A stretch of 64,000 bases of DNA from Cocos nucifera (GCA_006176705.1 QRFJ01000379.1:1054001-1118000), one strand, 5' to 3'; positions 1-12,273 are shown, numbered from the stretch's first letter. Notes: generated from the sequence alone by a model not told the origin. Numbers and translations: made by a program.

Positions 1-1796
1 AAGAAAGCTGAAAAGAACAGAGGACACCTTCTCTATGGTTCTTTTCTTAAGAGATGAACTGTTGCTGGTAATAGGAATAGGAGTGCACTGGCATTCCAAA
101 TTGCACACAACAGTGTAGTTCTAATAATCTTTTATGGATATTTTCATACAAGGCTTAAAGATGATCAGCAATTCATTGGTTTGTATTGCTTTTAGAATTG
201 CTTTCTCTCCCCTTTCTTTCCCACTGTGTGAAGATTTTGGTCCTTGGTCGGGTGCTTGACATCTGTGGGGCAAAGGTTTGATTTCTATGAAGTCTGTACC
301 TAGGGCTTAGTTTTGAAGTATGTGAAGTATGTACTGGAGGTTCTGGTTTTAATCCTTGTGAAATTTGATCTCCGTGAATATACTTATTTTGAAGCGTGTT
401 TTGTAGTGCTGGTGCTTATTTTGATTTCTTTGTGAGTCTGACACTTGGCGGAGTGAGGCTGGCCAGATCGACAAATCTCATTCCTCTTGGTCTATGGCTT
501 GGGAGACAAGCATACTGTTCTGTGACATAAAGTTCTTGGCGTCAACAAGGAAAAGCGAAATGTTAAAACTTCAATAAACTTTTTCGGAATTTCTATAGCT
601 AACTTCTATCAAGGCATGCGAATTCTTCATCTGATCTGCTCTTCTTAGTTCTTAAGCAAACAAAGCAGAAAATAAAATTCAGTTAGGGAATCTTAAGAAC
701 CAAGACTAATCTGGGCATGCCTAATGCTGTCTAACTAATCTATATCGGTTCAAGTGAATCTTTTAAATCAGAAAGATGTTCTTATTTTGGATCTATTGTA
801 CAAAAAATGAGGGGTGGATGAAGATCATCTAATACAATAAGAGCATGCTGGATGTAGTCACATTGTCCTTTTAGGGCCTTGAGTGAAAGATGCATGGCTC
901 TATGATACAACAAAAAATTAACGAAATGAAATAAGTCATGCAATGTTATGAAGTTTAGGATGTTTGAGAGTAAAGCAAGCCAAACTAAATATATGTTGCT
1001 CTGAATAAGATGCAGCCACCGAACCATGTTCCGAGATTCTTAATTTTTTTTCTTTTTTTCGGCTGTTGTTAATCACTACACCTTTGCGCTCATGCTTCTG
1101 GGAGGCACAATGCAGTTTGCACTGGCGCAGCATGGTTTGCCAGTATGGCACAATTTGCTGAACAACAGAGACCATGTTTCTGAGAAATAGAAAGATGCTT
1201 AGATCTTGTAACTCCCTAGCAAGGACCAAATGCATTATTATAGTTTCATTTTCAGGCCACTAACCTGTATGTAATTTTTTATCGCAGAGCCCACTAACTT
1301 AAACCAGCATCAAGCCTCATTGTCATTGACCTTATTGTACTCCACAAATCCCCTTCCATCTCAGGCACCCATAGATATAAATGCATATTTCATTTATGAT
1401 ATAAATGCACATCCGTTGATCTGAGAATGGTTGCACCTCTGTTGCTTTTGACTTTTTCCCAAATGCTACGAAGGTAAGAAAACAGACACGTGTGGATACA
1501 TGTGAATTTTGATGACAAATCACAAGTCTTAAAAGGCAGATCCATTTGGAATTGGCTTAGGTCAAGGGTCAAGCTGATTTATTTGCAGCCCTAACCGTAA
1601 CGTAATAGTTCTACTTTTTGTGAATTTTGAACTCGCTGGAACCGTATGGTTTGCACTGGAATGGTATAGTTTGCAATGGTACAGCACAATTTACTAAATC
1701 CAAACAGGACTTCTATTCAGATAGCTTGAAAAAGGTTAAAGAAAATATCAAAATCATATAGAGAATATATGGTCAGCAATATCTGTAGATGCTCTT
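1..1796. other. No recognisable gene; low-copy flank
   Basis: I see no coding region that resembles a known family. Base composition is less AT-rich than the spacer that follows, so this may be unique host DNA such as an intron or UTR. The first 57 bases stay open in one frame and stop at a TGA, which could be the tail of an exon, but it is too short to support. Near 1,100-1,170 and 1,640-1,700 there are loosely similar stretches built on GTTTGCACTGG and CACAATTT, perhaps a decayed repeat. Confidence 0.4.
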
Positions 1797-2345
1797 ATGA
1801 TAACTACTCTTTTTAAATTTCTATTTTGTCACATAGACCATACAGGAAGCAAGAAGAGAATTCATGGCCCCACGAAATGCAAAGACATTTGGAGTTTACC
1901 ACAAGGCATGCATTTGCCTATCAAAATAAATGAGTTAGGAGAGCCAGTAGGAAATTATGCTTTTATGTTTTCTAACTTCTTTGGTACAATTGCTCAAAGG
2001 GATGATTTGACACCCATAAACTATCTCGACTGGAGGACCATGCCGGATAATACGAAGAATAAGCATATGTGGGAAATAGTCCTGGTATTTAAAGACTCCA
2101 TATCTTACATATTTAACAAAGTTTTTCTTTTTTCTTTTTTTTTTTTGTATAACTCTTGCCTTCTTAATGTGTTGCAAAGTAAGGATGACATCAACCCATG
2201 TTCTTATGATCAGATTATAAGTCACTCTTATAAAAATGGAAGGACCGGAAAGTTCATTTGAAAGCTAATTTTGATCCATCTCTATCTACCATCCAAGAGC
2301 ATACCGTCATGCTCGATAGAGAGTTATTCTTAAACAATATGAAGT
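1797..2345 (+). pseudogene. En/Spm-associated (Ptta / Transposase_24 type) coding fragment
   Basis: An open frame from about 1,850 reads GPTKCKDIW, then PIKINELGEPVG, FFGTIAQ and a tryptophan-rich stretch ending MWEIV. This order (a G-P-T-x-C start, a 'lower/upper' linker, LDWRTMP, W-x-I-V) is what I know from plant proteins annotated as En/Spm-subclass or Ptta transposon proteins, which travel with CACTA elements. A poly-T tract at about 2,125-2,147 precedes a second stretch in another frame (KVHLKANFDPS from about 2,240), so the tract may mark an intron or just decay. No CACTA terminus or TnpD-like transposase is visible. The family call rests on remembered motif similarity; the fragment is clearly incomplete. 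Confidence 0.55.
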
Positions 2346-2439
2346 TTAGTGTCATTTTGGAACACCGGTGAAATTAAGGAAAAATTCATAACTTATTTTC
2401 ATAATTTTATTCTCATGATATCATAAATATGTAAATTGA

Positions 2440-4330
2440 CTCTACATGTCAATCAAGCACCCACATGTCAATCAAGAAACTATAATTGCTTGATTTTTTT
2501 TAAGAAAAGAAAGAGATGATATTTTGAAGAATAATTTAAAATATCTTTATGGTGTATCTTAACTGATTTATTAATATCAACTCAAATTAATTTATTTGAA
2601 TCAATTTATCTTTATCAATTCAAAACTAAATTCATTGATATCAAGCTGAATTGATAAATTAATCTTTAAATGGTATTGAACTATTAAGAAAATTATGATT
2701 TGATCTAAATTTTAGTTTAATTGGTATCAAGAAGTTTCTTCCTAAGAAAATTTTCACTCTTGGTATCATTGGTATCATTCTTGACTTACATTTTATTATA
2801 TTATTTTTTGGCAAAAGAATTGGATATAATATCTTAAATCTATTTTATATTGATATAATCTTGATATGATATCTCTTGAGATAAATTCAAAGAATCTCAT
2901 ATATTTTTCTGAACTTAATTGAGTGAATGTTTTGTTTGATTAATACTTATTTCCCTCAATTGATGCTTGTACTTTTAAATTATATTTAATTTTAAAATGA
3001 TATTATTTGCTAAAGTAAGGAGAAGAAATTATTAAAGAAGAAATGACCAATTATTTGAAAAGGGCTTTGAAATTGAAAATATCTTTTAAATTTAAAAAAT
3101 CTGAATTTAGTAGTTAAATTTATGTTTAATCTGCTTGATTTGAAATAAAAAAGAGAAAAAAAATTAAAAAATAAATTTATCCATCATTAATTATAAAAAA
3201 TAAGGAGAGTGATATTATCTAGCTTTGATTGAAAATTCTAATTAGCTTATATTAAAATAAATAAACATTGATTTCATTATACTTTTGAGCCTTAATATGA
3301 TGATTCCATTTGATCTATATGCTTTTGATTTGATTATCAAATCATTTTTAAAAACTATTTGGAGTGAAAAGAAGTTTGAGACATATTCTTACTTCAAACA
3401 AATTAATTTTGATACATTCTTATAATTTTGAAGCTCATTGATCAATATAATACTGAACTTTTCATATGCCAAACTTTAAACTTGATTTGCATGATCATTT
3501 TTGGCAAATGATTAGAGTTAATTTGAATTTAAAAATATATTCTTACTGCAAGAAATGAATTTTTAAACTATATTTTGAAACTCATTTAAAAATTTAAATT
3601 TGATCCTGAATTTTTGATGTGCATTGCAAAATCCTTATAAATTATTTATTTTAAAATAATTTTTATTTAAGGCAATAAATTTGAAAATATGACTATTTAT
3701 TTTTTTGATACTGCTTATTTTACTTTGCTCGATATATTCTCGATACATACCATTCTCAAACTCAATTGACTAAAATTTCTTAAGAAAAGAAAAGATTGAA
3801 TATTGAATTAAATGCTATGCTTGATTTCATATTCAAATCTTTTGAAAAGCTTTATTCTCCTTAAAGTTTAAAAGTGCATATCTAAAAATTTGATTAAAGA
3901 TCATATTAATTCAAAAAGAGGAAGAGCCTTCTGAAATTAAAATGAATATTTGAAACTTAGTTTGAGTTAAAGGATAAATTTTTGAAAGGAAGATGATTCA
4001 TTTAAATTGATTTTATGAACTTAATACATCTCTCAATTTAATGCTTTGATTTTGATTTTGATGGTTTCTTATTTCTTCTCATGAGGTTTTTAATATTGTC
4101 AAAAAGGGGGAGAAGTATGTTGAGTATATGCTTGAAGGATTGATGCTTAAGAAAATTAAAGTTTTGATATTTTAAAGATTAATTGAGAATATTCATGAAG
4201 TATGCATTCATGTATTTGATCTAGTACTTCATATCTTCATGATACATATTAGCAAAATGCATTGAAACACATTATTTATTTTTATTATGTATATACTCAA
4301 AGTTTTGCCATCATCAAAAAGGGAGAGATT
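2440..4330 (+). other. AT-rich 3' non-coding part of a SIRE-like copia element
   Basis: No open frame of note. The stretch is very AT-rich and ends in two versions of a TCAAAAAGGGGGAGA-like tract (about 4,097-4,113 and 4,314-4,329), the second immediately before an LTR. In SIRE/Maximus-type copia elements a long AT-rich region lies between pol or the env-like frame and the 3' LTR, closed by such a polypurine tract, so I read this as the 3' end of a 5'-truncated element. The left edge is not defined: I cannot tell where the element meets the En/Spm fragment. Confidence 0.45.
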
Positions 4331-5835
4331 ATTGATCCCATGATTGATTTTGATGATTGCCAAACTTTGAGTATTTAAGTATTTAACCATGTATTTTATG
4401 AGTGGATGTAGGTCTTTCTAGGTATTTAAATTAAAAAATTATTTTAAAAAAAGATCTATAAAAATTCATCAAGTCAAAATTTTTAAAGAAAAAATTTTTC
4501 TTAAGCTTCCAAAGATCAAAAGAAAGAGAGCTCTTTAACCAAAATAAGAAACACATAAAGTAGAATTCAAATAAAAATTAAATCTTCTTGATTGAAAGCA
4601 AAAATTTCTCAAAATAGCCTTGAAGCAATTTTTGAGATATTTCAAATTTTTTTTCAAGAGCTCTCGAGTGGACTAGCACGTCCAAACGTAGTTCTAGCAT
4701 AATTTCGAGAGGTCTCGAGTTGAACTCAAAATATCTCGATCTCAAAAGATAGAAACTTAATTTTTGTGCTCTAAGAGCGAGAGGTCTTGCAAGATTCTTG
4801 AGAGATCTCGTGGTTTCGACAAGACGTCTCGATTCAAAACTGAGAGGTCTCAAAATCTGGTGAGAGATCTCATAAAAAATTGAGAGGTCTCGTTTTGTAC
4901 GGATAGCCTACAACGGATAGTTTTGCAACGACTATTTTTCTATTCCAATGGCTATTTCAGAGCTCTCAATGGCTAGAACTCTCCTCCAACCATCTCTAAA
5001 GGTATTTAAAAGGTGGAGAATTAATTGAAAAAGAACAAAAAGAGATTTAAAGAGAATTTCTATTAGTTTCGGTGAGGAACATTGAATATCCGAAGAAAAA
5101 AAAAGAGAAAAAAATTATGCATAGATTTCAGCGAGCATTCAAAGCAAGCTTCTTCAACATTTTTCACATCCTCTCAAGCATAATTTGAAGAAAAGCAAAG
5201 CTTCAATCGAACGCATCAGCAGCTTCCTCTTTAGAATTTAAAAGAGCTTAAACTCTATTTTTTATACTATGCTGAAACTTTCATTTGTAATTTTAATTTC
5301 TTTACAAGTTTCTTTGAGGGAAAAAAACTTGGGAATTAGGCCCATCCAAGTCTGAAATTGGACACTGTAGGTCTTGATTGGTGAGCCTGAAAAATCAACT
5401 GGATTGTTAGTAAATCCAAAAAACTAACGATATTAAATTTTGGTTGGTACTCCTGTGAAAACTAATTAAGTTTGTTTGTGAGCCTGAAAAACAAACATAC
5501 TATAATCAAAAGTAGATTATAGTAAAAATTTCAAGAAAAGCTTAGAAAATGGATGTAGGTGTGGCTTGCACCGAACCACTATAAATCTTTGTATGTTTAT
5601 ATTATGCTCTTTTCTTCTTTTTCTTTGCATACTTTGCACGTTTATAATTCCTGCTTTACTTTCATAGTTTGATTTTATTATCTTAATTTCATTGCTTTTA
5701 TTGTATACATTTCATCATACCACTTTGATTAAAATCAAAGCACATACTTGTTTAGAAAGTAATTTGGTTAAAATTTTATAAGAACCCAATTCACCACCCC
5801 CCTCCCTCCTCTTGGGTTATTACCTCTAGGCAACA
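4331..5835 (+). repeat. SIRE-like copia 3' LTR (lone; 5' partner absent)
   Basis: The LTR begins just after the tract GGGAGAGATTA with TTGATCCCATGATTG and ends near CCTCTAGGCAACA. Inside are features I associate with SIRE-type LTRs: a GTAGGTGTGGCTTGCACCGAACC-like block at about 5,550-5,575 and a CCAATTCACC plus C-rich plus CTTGGGTTA block at about 5,788-5,820. A TATTTAAAAGG element at about 4,999 could be the TATA box. No second LTR lies in the window. Exact ends are uncertain by a few bases because no target duplication could be matched. Confidence 0.6.
4707..4891 (+). promoter_or_regulatory. Array of GAGAGGTCTC-type boxes in the LTR upstream region
   Basis: Copies of GAGAGGTCTC or close variants start at 4707, 4779, 4800, 4821, 4842, 4862 and 4882, with a related AGAGCTCTCGAG near 4657. 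The last six are spaced 20-21 bp apart, about two helical turns. The core is nearly palindromic. Their place upstream of the presumed TATA box fits an LTR enhancer array like the tandem boxes known in the tobacco Tnt1 U3 region; the function here is inferred. Confidence 0.5.
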
Positions 5836-7670
5836 AATGCACTTAGGGCTCAAATGTTGATGCAGTAAAAGTAGATAATGAGCCTCTAATAAGATCTGAT
5901 GGATATTATAAAAGAATTAGAGATGCCGTTAGAGCATCATTTCATGGCCTTCAACTTTTTTAATAAACTATTTAACATAATAAACATTATAAATTATTTT
6001 ATTATTTTTATATGAAAATTTATGTAATCATGATTTAATTAGTTGATTTTTTTTTTATTTGTAGGTTGCACCTACTTCAGCACCGGATGAATTGCTTTGG
6101 ATATTAGTTTTTCCTTTTATGGTTCTTACATAGTTACTAATGAATTATAACAAGTACTTTCAGTTTGTCACTTTTGATGAGTGTTTGTACTTTTGCTTTA
6201 AGAATATGATTTACATTGTCAATTTGGTTTGTTTGATGATATTGATGTTTTCAAAAAAAAATCTGATTTAGTATATGGTAGGCCATTGACGAGACCACAC
6301 TTGAAGGGGAAGATCTAATCTTAATCTAGGATGATTATGGAACATGATGTGGACCACTTTGGCTACTATAAATAGGGATGGATAAAGTTCAGAAGCAAGA
6401 TTTGCCATATTGGGAAGCCAATTTGTAGCCAAATTAACTTCCGGAGGCCATAACTTGGTCATATAACATCCAATTTTGATGATTTTTTTGTTTGAAATTG
6501 GATAATTTTTCGAGATCTACGATGTGATGCCATTCTATCATGAGGGCGGCACTCCTAGCGATTAGAAAAAAAATTCATTTGGGCCCCAAAATAGGCCGAT
6601 CAATCCCAAAAATGTTCTTTCGGGTAAGACTTTGATCAAGGTAGCTTCTAATTCAAGAAGAATCTAATGAAGCGACAAAAGAAAGAGTTAATGAAAAAGT
6701 TGAGATCTATCTCCTAAAAAGTTTTAACTTTTTCTAGATTATTTCTATTAGACATGTCTATTTAGGTAAAAGAGTTTCTTTAGAATTAAAAGAGGAATCC
6801 GACCCAATTTATGTTAGGATGGACCTCATTCTCTTATTCTTATAAATCGAGAATAGGTATCTCATTTTTAATCAATGAAAAAAATAAAAGAGAAGGAAAG
6901 GGGACTTCTCCTTTATTTTCCAAAATTCTCCTCTTCTTCTATCTTTTTTTTTTTTAGAGATCCAAGTTGAGTGGGTTGAAAAAAATCTTCCTTCCCTCTG
7001 ATTGGATTAAATCTACACCTACTATCCTAATCATAGGAAGAGAAGAAGAGATCGAAGTTCATCAAAGCTAATCTAACCAAGGGCCCTCCAATGCTTAGGT
7101 TAGATAGGGATCTAGGGAACAATAAGAGGAGACAAAAGAAAGTAGAGAGAGAGAGAGAGAGAGAGTATATATGTATTTTTTTGTGATTCATACCTGCTGC
7201 CTTGAGCCTTCTTTGTAGATGAAGAGTCTTTGTCCCATGGAATTCGACTCTAGAATTCAAAGCCAAGTGGAGAGCTACTTAAGCTTTCTCTTTGTGGATC
7301 AGCTTGTGGATTCATTTTTAGTAGAAACTAGTTCCCTATTGTGCCATGTATCAACTCATGATTGGTAAGTCTGATTTTGGCCACATCACATGCTACCCTA
7401 CTTCTGAGTTCAAGCCTTTTTCTTTGGCTTGAGCTGAGAAAATAGATAGGTTGGCCAAATTAGGATAGGCTTGATCAACATCTCACCAGCTTAGATGAAT
7501 TTAAATCAAATTTCTGAAATGTTTGTGGGTTTTTGGAGCGGATTCCCTCGAATTCAAAGAGACAGTCAATCTATGTGACCACCCAACTAACCAATGATAG
7601 GCTATCACATGTCCCCTCTTCTTGTCGAGAAGTCGATCAAGCATGGTTTCTCCAAATGATCTGAGCCATT
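5836..7670. other. No recognisable gene; GA microsatellite inside
   Basis: No frame here resembles a known protein. The stretch holds a (GA)n run at 7,145-7,165, a CTATAAATAGGG TATA-like element at about 6,365-6,376, and a run of A/T-rich sequence around 5,960-6,060. The TATA-like element could belong to an old LTR, but no matching repeat end was found. Confidence 0.35.
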
Positions 7671-7677
7671 AAAACTT

Positions 7678-7687
7678 CTATATAAGG
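7678..7687 (+). promoter_or_regulatory. TATA box of the transposon-type gene at 7,858
   Basis: CTATATAAGG lies 171 bp before the ATG at 7,858. The transcript would run through a pyrimidine-rich leader with no earlier ATG in the 100 bp next to the start. A similarly placed TATA-like element precedes the related antisense gene of the Tat element at 47,521 (minus strand). Confidence 0.5.
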
Positions 7688-7857
7688 GAGGCAACACTCA
7701 AAGCCTTAGCATCATTTGCAAAAGTCTTAGTTCCCATCATTTAGCTCTAGGCTTTAGTAGCTCACCATTTCTTACTCAATCTTACCTTCCTTTCAACTAG
7801 ATCCTTTTCCTTTAGGTACTTTCTAGACCCTCTCTTATTCTGCTCTTACTTTCAAAA

Positions 7858-8112
7858 ATGTCCAGTCCTTCTATCTCATCTTCTCCTAGTTGGGGTTCTT
7901 CCTCTCCTAAGTCATCTTCAATAGATGGAACTGCTTAGCCCATCCTCATAGTAGGTCCAAGTGCCAAGTAGTGCACCTTAGGTCTTGAAGTATTTAGGAA
8001 AACCTATTTTATTCCTTTCGATTATTCCCTTAGGTTGCCTCAGCCTTATGAGAGAGTATATATGTTTCTAGCAAGTTAGCTTTGCTCATAATCAGTGCCT
8101 TCGAGCATAGCT
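7858..8112 (+). pseudogene. Transposase_28-type gene, 5' part, split by Copia A
   Basis: The ATG at 7,858 opens a Ser/Pro-rich start (MSSPSISSSPSWGSSS) that stops after 26 codons. Beyond it the same reading sense continues with FRKTYFIPFDYSLRLPQP at about 7,990-8,045, then is cut by Copia A. The start and the RLPQP motif resemble the antisense gene inside the Tat element of this window (MSSKIF...WGSFGS and, downstream, its RLPLPPF block). Known plant proteins of this kind carry the domain named 'putative gypsy type transposon' (Transposase_28). The rest resumes at 18,418. Probably this is the antisense gene of another, otherwise lost, Tat-type element, lying here on the plus strand. Confidence 0.55.
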
Positions 8113-10392
8113 TGTTAGATATGTGTACCCTAGAAGTCAAAATTGGCTAACACTTATAATACACATATAAGGGCAAAATTATAATTTTGACTATAAATAA
8201 TAAAATAGATTATTTTCTACCATAGTGTGTATTTGAAAGTGTCTATGATACATCCCTTGAGTTAATGGTAATGATAGTTCATATTTTCAAGAGTTGAAAA
8301 TTTAAGACATGAATTTTCATTATTGACTCATAAAATGCTTCCGACCGTAGGATCATCATGAGGATGGTGATTGATCCAAAAGGTTGGTGTACGATTGCTT
8401 CTTTAGGATAGATGAGTCTTGAGTTTATGGTGTAGAGACATTGGAGCGAGAGTATAGGTACTCGCTAGAGAACGAGAGCACTGAATGTGACCATCTCGAG
8501 CAGTCATGAGGAAGTCTACCTTCTCATCAATGACTAGCTCAAAGATGCAGTGGTGTGTCTGGTTCTTTGATCTGAGGTGCATCAGCAGTTCACCTTGAGG
8601 ATGTTATAGTTTGACTACACCATAACTCGATCTCCTAGCCATTCAGAATTCTGAGGTGTATGTTGGCTATAGCATATTCATTGTAGGAATTGGATTACAC
8701 CAATAGAGAATCTATCTACCTCGATAGATGAGGAGCAGCCCTATGATGATCATAAGAATCAAGTTCATAAAGCCCATGGCCATGGCAAAGTAAAATAATA
8801 GAAAGAGTTTCTATTATAATTTTTACATTGGACTTGAATCGAATGATTAATTTATATGACAGAAATTAGGATTTGACGAGTCACCTTAACCCTAATCCGA
8901 TCGAGGCTTAAGATAGAGGAACTTAATCATCCATGTAACTGCACCAAGAAGTTCATTTTCAGTTCTGATGGATTACCACGATATGCTGCTAGGTGTCATA
9001 AGTAGATTTTGAGAATAATTAGAATGATTGGGATGATCGATCATGCTAATTGTCTGAATCAAAAAAGTTTTGATCCATCGAAAGATGTTTCGATGATGTT
9101 GATGATAGAGATCATAACATATCCCATTACCATACGAAACTGAATCTAACTGGATCATACAAATAAGAGTTTGGATTTGGATATCATCAATTGGATTAAT
9201 CCAGTTCAATTAATTTGAATAAGATTCAATTAGGTTCAAGAAAATCGTGCTAGCACATGATTGAGCCTGATATTCTTTTTTAACAATCATTAAAGCTTGT
9301 CTCGACTAAGCCAAATATGTTTGGGCTCACTCAAGAATCTTTACTTGGTCAGACTTGAGCTTGTCCAGGTCAGAAAAGGATTGTCTTAATTTATGAGATA
9401 AATTTGAGACAATACCTGCCATTTTCCATCACCTGCTAAATCTTATCTTTGAACTTTAGTCAAACATTGACCTTTGATACTTAGACATCTACCTATATGT
9501 CATGCACCCATAGGAGAGAAGATGAGGCTTTGTCCTCCTGCTAAAAAGTAGAAAGGAAGGAGGTGCATGCCTAGGGAGGCGTGCACCCAATGAGGATGAT
9601 GCCTGGAGTCCCATATAGATGGAACTCCAGGTTGCTTCATCCTCTCTACTTGGGTGGCGCCAAAGAGTCTTCTTTGATCAGTCTTGGCGCCACTTAAGGA
9701 AGTTTGTGAGGAACTCTAATCTGATTAGATCAGATGATGTTATTTCATCAATCAAATTTAGATCTGATTGCATAAAGAGCCATACTTGGTCAGAATGATG
9801 TGGCACTGCATGGTGCAGCAGGATCTATATAAATCCTGTCGGTACCTAGGATTTAGAGTTTCTACCCTTTGCCCAAGCCACAAGGCTTCTCTCTCTCCCT
9901 CTCCATGCCACCTTCAGATCTTCTCTCTCCTATCCATGTCCAAGAGTTTTTGGGTGCAAGTTTGGTGCGATCCGTGCAAGAGAAAGAGGATAGGAAAGGA
10001 TGAAGACAACACTGCTGCAAGAGACAATGGCTGATCTTCAAAAGCCATTTTGAAGATCTTCAAGATCAGATTCAGATCTAACTTTTGGAGGATAGATTGA
10101 GAAGGAGAAGATCTCCAGATTCTCTTTGAGTGGATATCGGTAGAGGCCAGACGCTTGCGTACCTACATCCAAAACCTCAGGCAAACATCAGGATCATCAT
10201 AGAATAATAGGATTACCCATAACAAGGTATAATTAGAATTTAATTTAATTTAATTTAATTTATTAGATTGATAAAATTAGATTTGAAAAATCTCATATTT
10301 GATTTAGATCTAAGAAATTTTTTTTTGAAATATTCTTCTCGATCAAATTAGATCTGAACGAACCTGATCCGAGAAAAAGGATTTTTTCTTCA
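8113..10392 (+). repeat. Copia A 5' LTR
   Basis: It starts TGTTAGATATGTGTACC and ends CTTCA, directly before AC plus the primer site. The same 2.3 kb sequence recurs at 16,162, 23,125, 54,276 and (partial) 31,108 and 62,468. Its TATA box is at 9,825. The last quarter holds AT-rich runs of TTTAATTTAATT. The body has no coding content; short open frames on both strands recur only because the LTR recurs. Confidence 0.93.
9825..9834 (+). promoter_or_regulatory. Copia LTR TATA box
   Basis: CTATATAAAT, preceded by a conserved TGATGTGGCACTGCATGG block. The same element with the same surroundings occurs in the other LTRs at 17,855 (CTATATAAAT), 24,852 and 55,986 (CTATATAAAC). Conservation in all copies supports a core promoter marking the U3/R border. 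Confidence 0.65.
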
Positions 10393-10394
10393 AC

Positions 10395-10407
10395 TGGTAT
10401 TAGAGCC
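10395..10407 (+). other. Copia A primer binding site (tRNA-iMet type)
   Basis: TGGTATTAGAGCC, two bases after the LTR end. The usual plant copia site is TGGTATCAGAGC, complementary to initiator tRNA-Met; one C-to-T change is seen. The equivalents are TAGTATCCGAGCC at 25,430 in Copia B and TGATATCAGAGTC at 56,573 in Copia C, each with different substitutions. Confidence 0.8.
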
Positions 10408-10954
10408 AGGGTTCATAATTAATTAGATCTAATTTTAATATAATTTTAATCTAATAATTAGATGATTTTAGATATCATATTAGATGTGATTAGATCTAAA
10501 ATTAAAAATTAAAAAAATTAAATAATCTAGATCTAAGATGTATGAGATGCATGATTAGACTAGGAATAGAATTATTCTATGTGTAGTCTAAGATGATCAT
10601 AATTTTAATTTAATTAAATATAATTTTAGATTTATTTATTTATTATTTTTTGATATTATAAATATTATAATTAGATCTAAAAAGTAAAAAATAAATTTAT
10701 TTAATTTATTCATATGAGATATGATAGATGCATATTTAGACTAGTTGTAGAATAGTTCTACAAAGTTATCTTGAATAAATTTAATTTGATATGATCAAAT
10801 TTAAATTTAATTTTTTAAATATTTATGAGATAATTTAGATCTAAAAATAGGCATGATATGATACATGAGATGTATGCAAAACATGTTTTTAGTTAAATCA
10901 ATTTTTATATGTGATATATGATGTAGATCTAACTAGTTTTGTAGATTCATCATA

Positions 10955-11085
10955 TTTCTGATTAAGGCGTTCCCCTTGACCGTCTGGTCATAAGAATAAA
11001 GTAGGGTTTAAATACTCTCTCCTCCCATTTGATGAGATGTTCTTATGATGTATAGGGGTGTTGCACATTCATCCTTAATCAGAAA
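10955..11085 (+). other. Conserved nested inverted repeat in copia leader (copy A)
   Basis: The outer arms TTTCTGATTAAG (10,955-10,966) and CTTAATCAGAAA (11,074-11,085) are exact reverse complements. Inside them CATAAGAA (10,989-10,996) and TTCTTATG (11,040-11,047) pair as well. The RNA could form one long two-part stem. Copies B and C have the same arrangement. A role in packaging, dimerisation or translation of the genomic RNA is inferred from its place in the leader. Confidence 0.6.
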
Positions 11086-11797
11086 TCAAAAACTTATTTT
11101 CTACAAAATCCTAGATCCTAAAATCTTAGGATTTTATTTACATGTTTTGTTTATGAACCCTATACTTAATTAAGAACTAAGATTATGAAATATGAGAGGT
11201 CTAAAATTAAAAATTTTTAGATCTAAGACATATTCATAAAATTGAGTTCGGGCTTAAGTAGCTTAATTAGGTCTAGTGGTTGATCAAACCAAATTAAGAG
11301 TCGGTTAGATGGAATCAAGAGTGCTTAAATTAACCAACCTAATAGGATTAAGTCTAAGTCAAGGTCAAGTCACATGAGTGATAGATCAAGTTAAGACCTA
11401 ATTAGGCTCAGTGGTTAGAATCTAGATTATAAGCTAACCCGATTGGTTCTGGCTCAATAATTTGGTGTCTAAGGTAAGTTTGGCAAATACGATCGATTGA
11501 TTTTTAATTAGGAGCAACTCGACTTGAATGCATTCTTGTCGAGTTAATGGCATATCCTTTCCACCAATCTCACTTACTTGGCCATATTTATCGACTCAGT
11601 CTTGATCTGAGGTGGCTAATAATTCGAGCTAACCCATGCTACTAGATTAATCATAATGATTATGACTATGTCAAGTCAAGTTTAAAGAGACCAAAATCAA
11701 ATCTTTCTAATAAAAGATTAAGTCTAAGATCTTCTACCGTTGTAAATATGCGGGCCCTTCCCAAGATTGATTATTCTTGACTGGTTATAGTGATTTA

Positions 11798-11818
11798 GTT
11801 GCATCGAAAAGACGTAAC
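11798..11818 (+). other. Second conserved leader hairpin (copy A)
   Basis: GTTGCATC, a five-base A-rich loop, then GACGTAAC. Copy C has a perfect 8-bp stem at the same place; copy A has two mismatches. Confidence 0.5.
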
Positions 11819-12273
11819 CATGTCTATTAGACATTGGATGCTATGGGCTGGAGGATAGATTGGGCTCAATATTTCGAATACGGTGAGAGACTCAATTAGA
11901 AATCCAATCTATACAAATGATGGGTTTGACTTAACTAAAGAGTGGATCAATATTTTGGGCATGGTGAGATTCATGAATTAGAGATCAAGCCTGGGTGCAC
12001 CATGATTAGAGAATCATTGGACAAGAGTTGTTCACTCTTTGGCTAACACAACACCAATAACTGTTAGGTGAGGTGATGAGTCAGTTGGTGGGACTGCACC
12101 ATCCACTAAAAAATATTAATCATGGAGATTTTTGCATCTCTATAGAGGGAGTGTAGGGATCCAAAAAAATAGTGGAAGCTAATTTGTTTAAAAAATCAAA
12201 CTCCTAAATAAATTGTTCAAGTTTTAATTACAAAATCTAACTAAAAGCTTTGACTCTCTATAGGAAAAAGAAA

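Noticed and set aside
1640..1715. MITE-like ends (AATCCAAACAGG)
   Set aside because: No matching inverted end or target duplication could be found nearby.
4578..4853. 91-codon minus-strand frame in the SIRE-like LTR
   Set aside because: Arg/Leu-rich translation of the phased GAGAGGTCTC repeats; no family resemblance.
9768..10034. Small plus-strand ORF in the copia LTR (88 codons), recurring at 17,816
   Set aside because: It recurs only because the LTR recurs, has no known motif, and is not kept open in copies B and C.
10395..10407. Possible tRNA gene at the primer binding site
   Set aside because: Only the complement of a tRNA 3' end is present; no cloverleaf around it.
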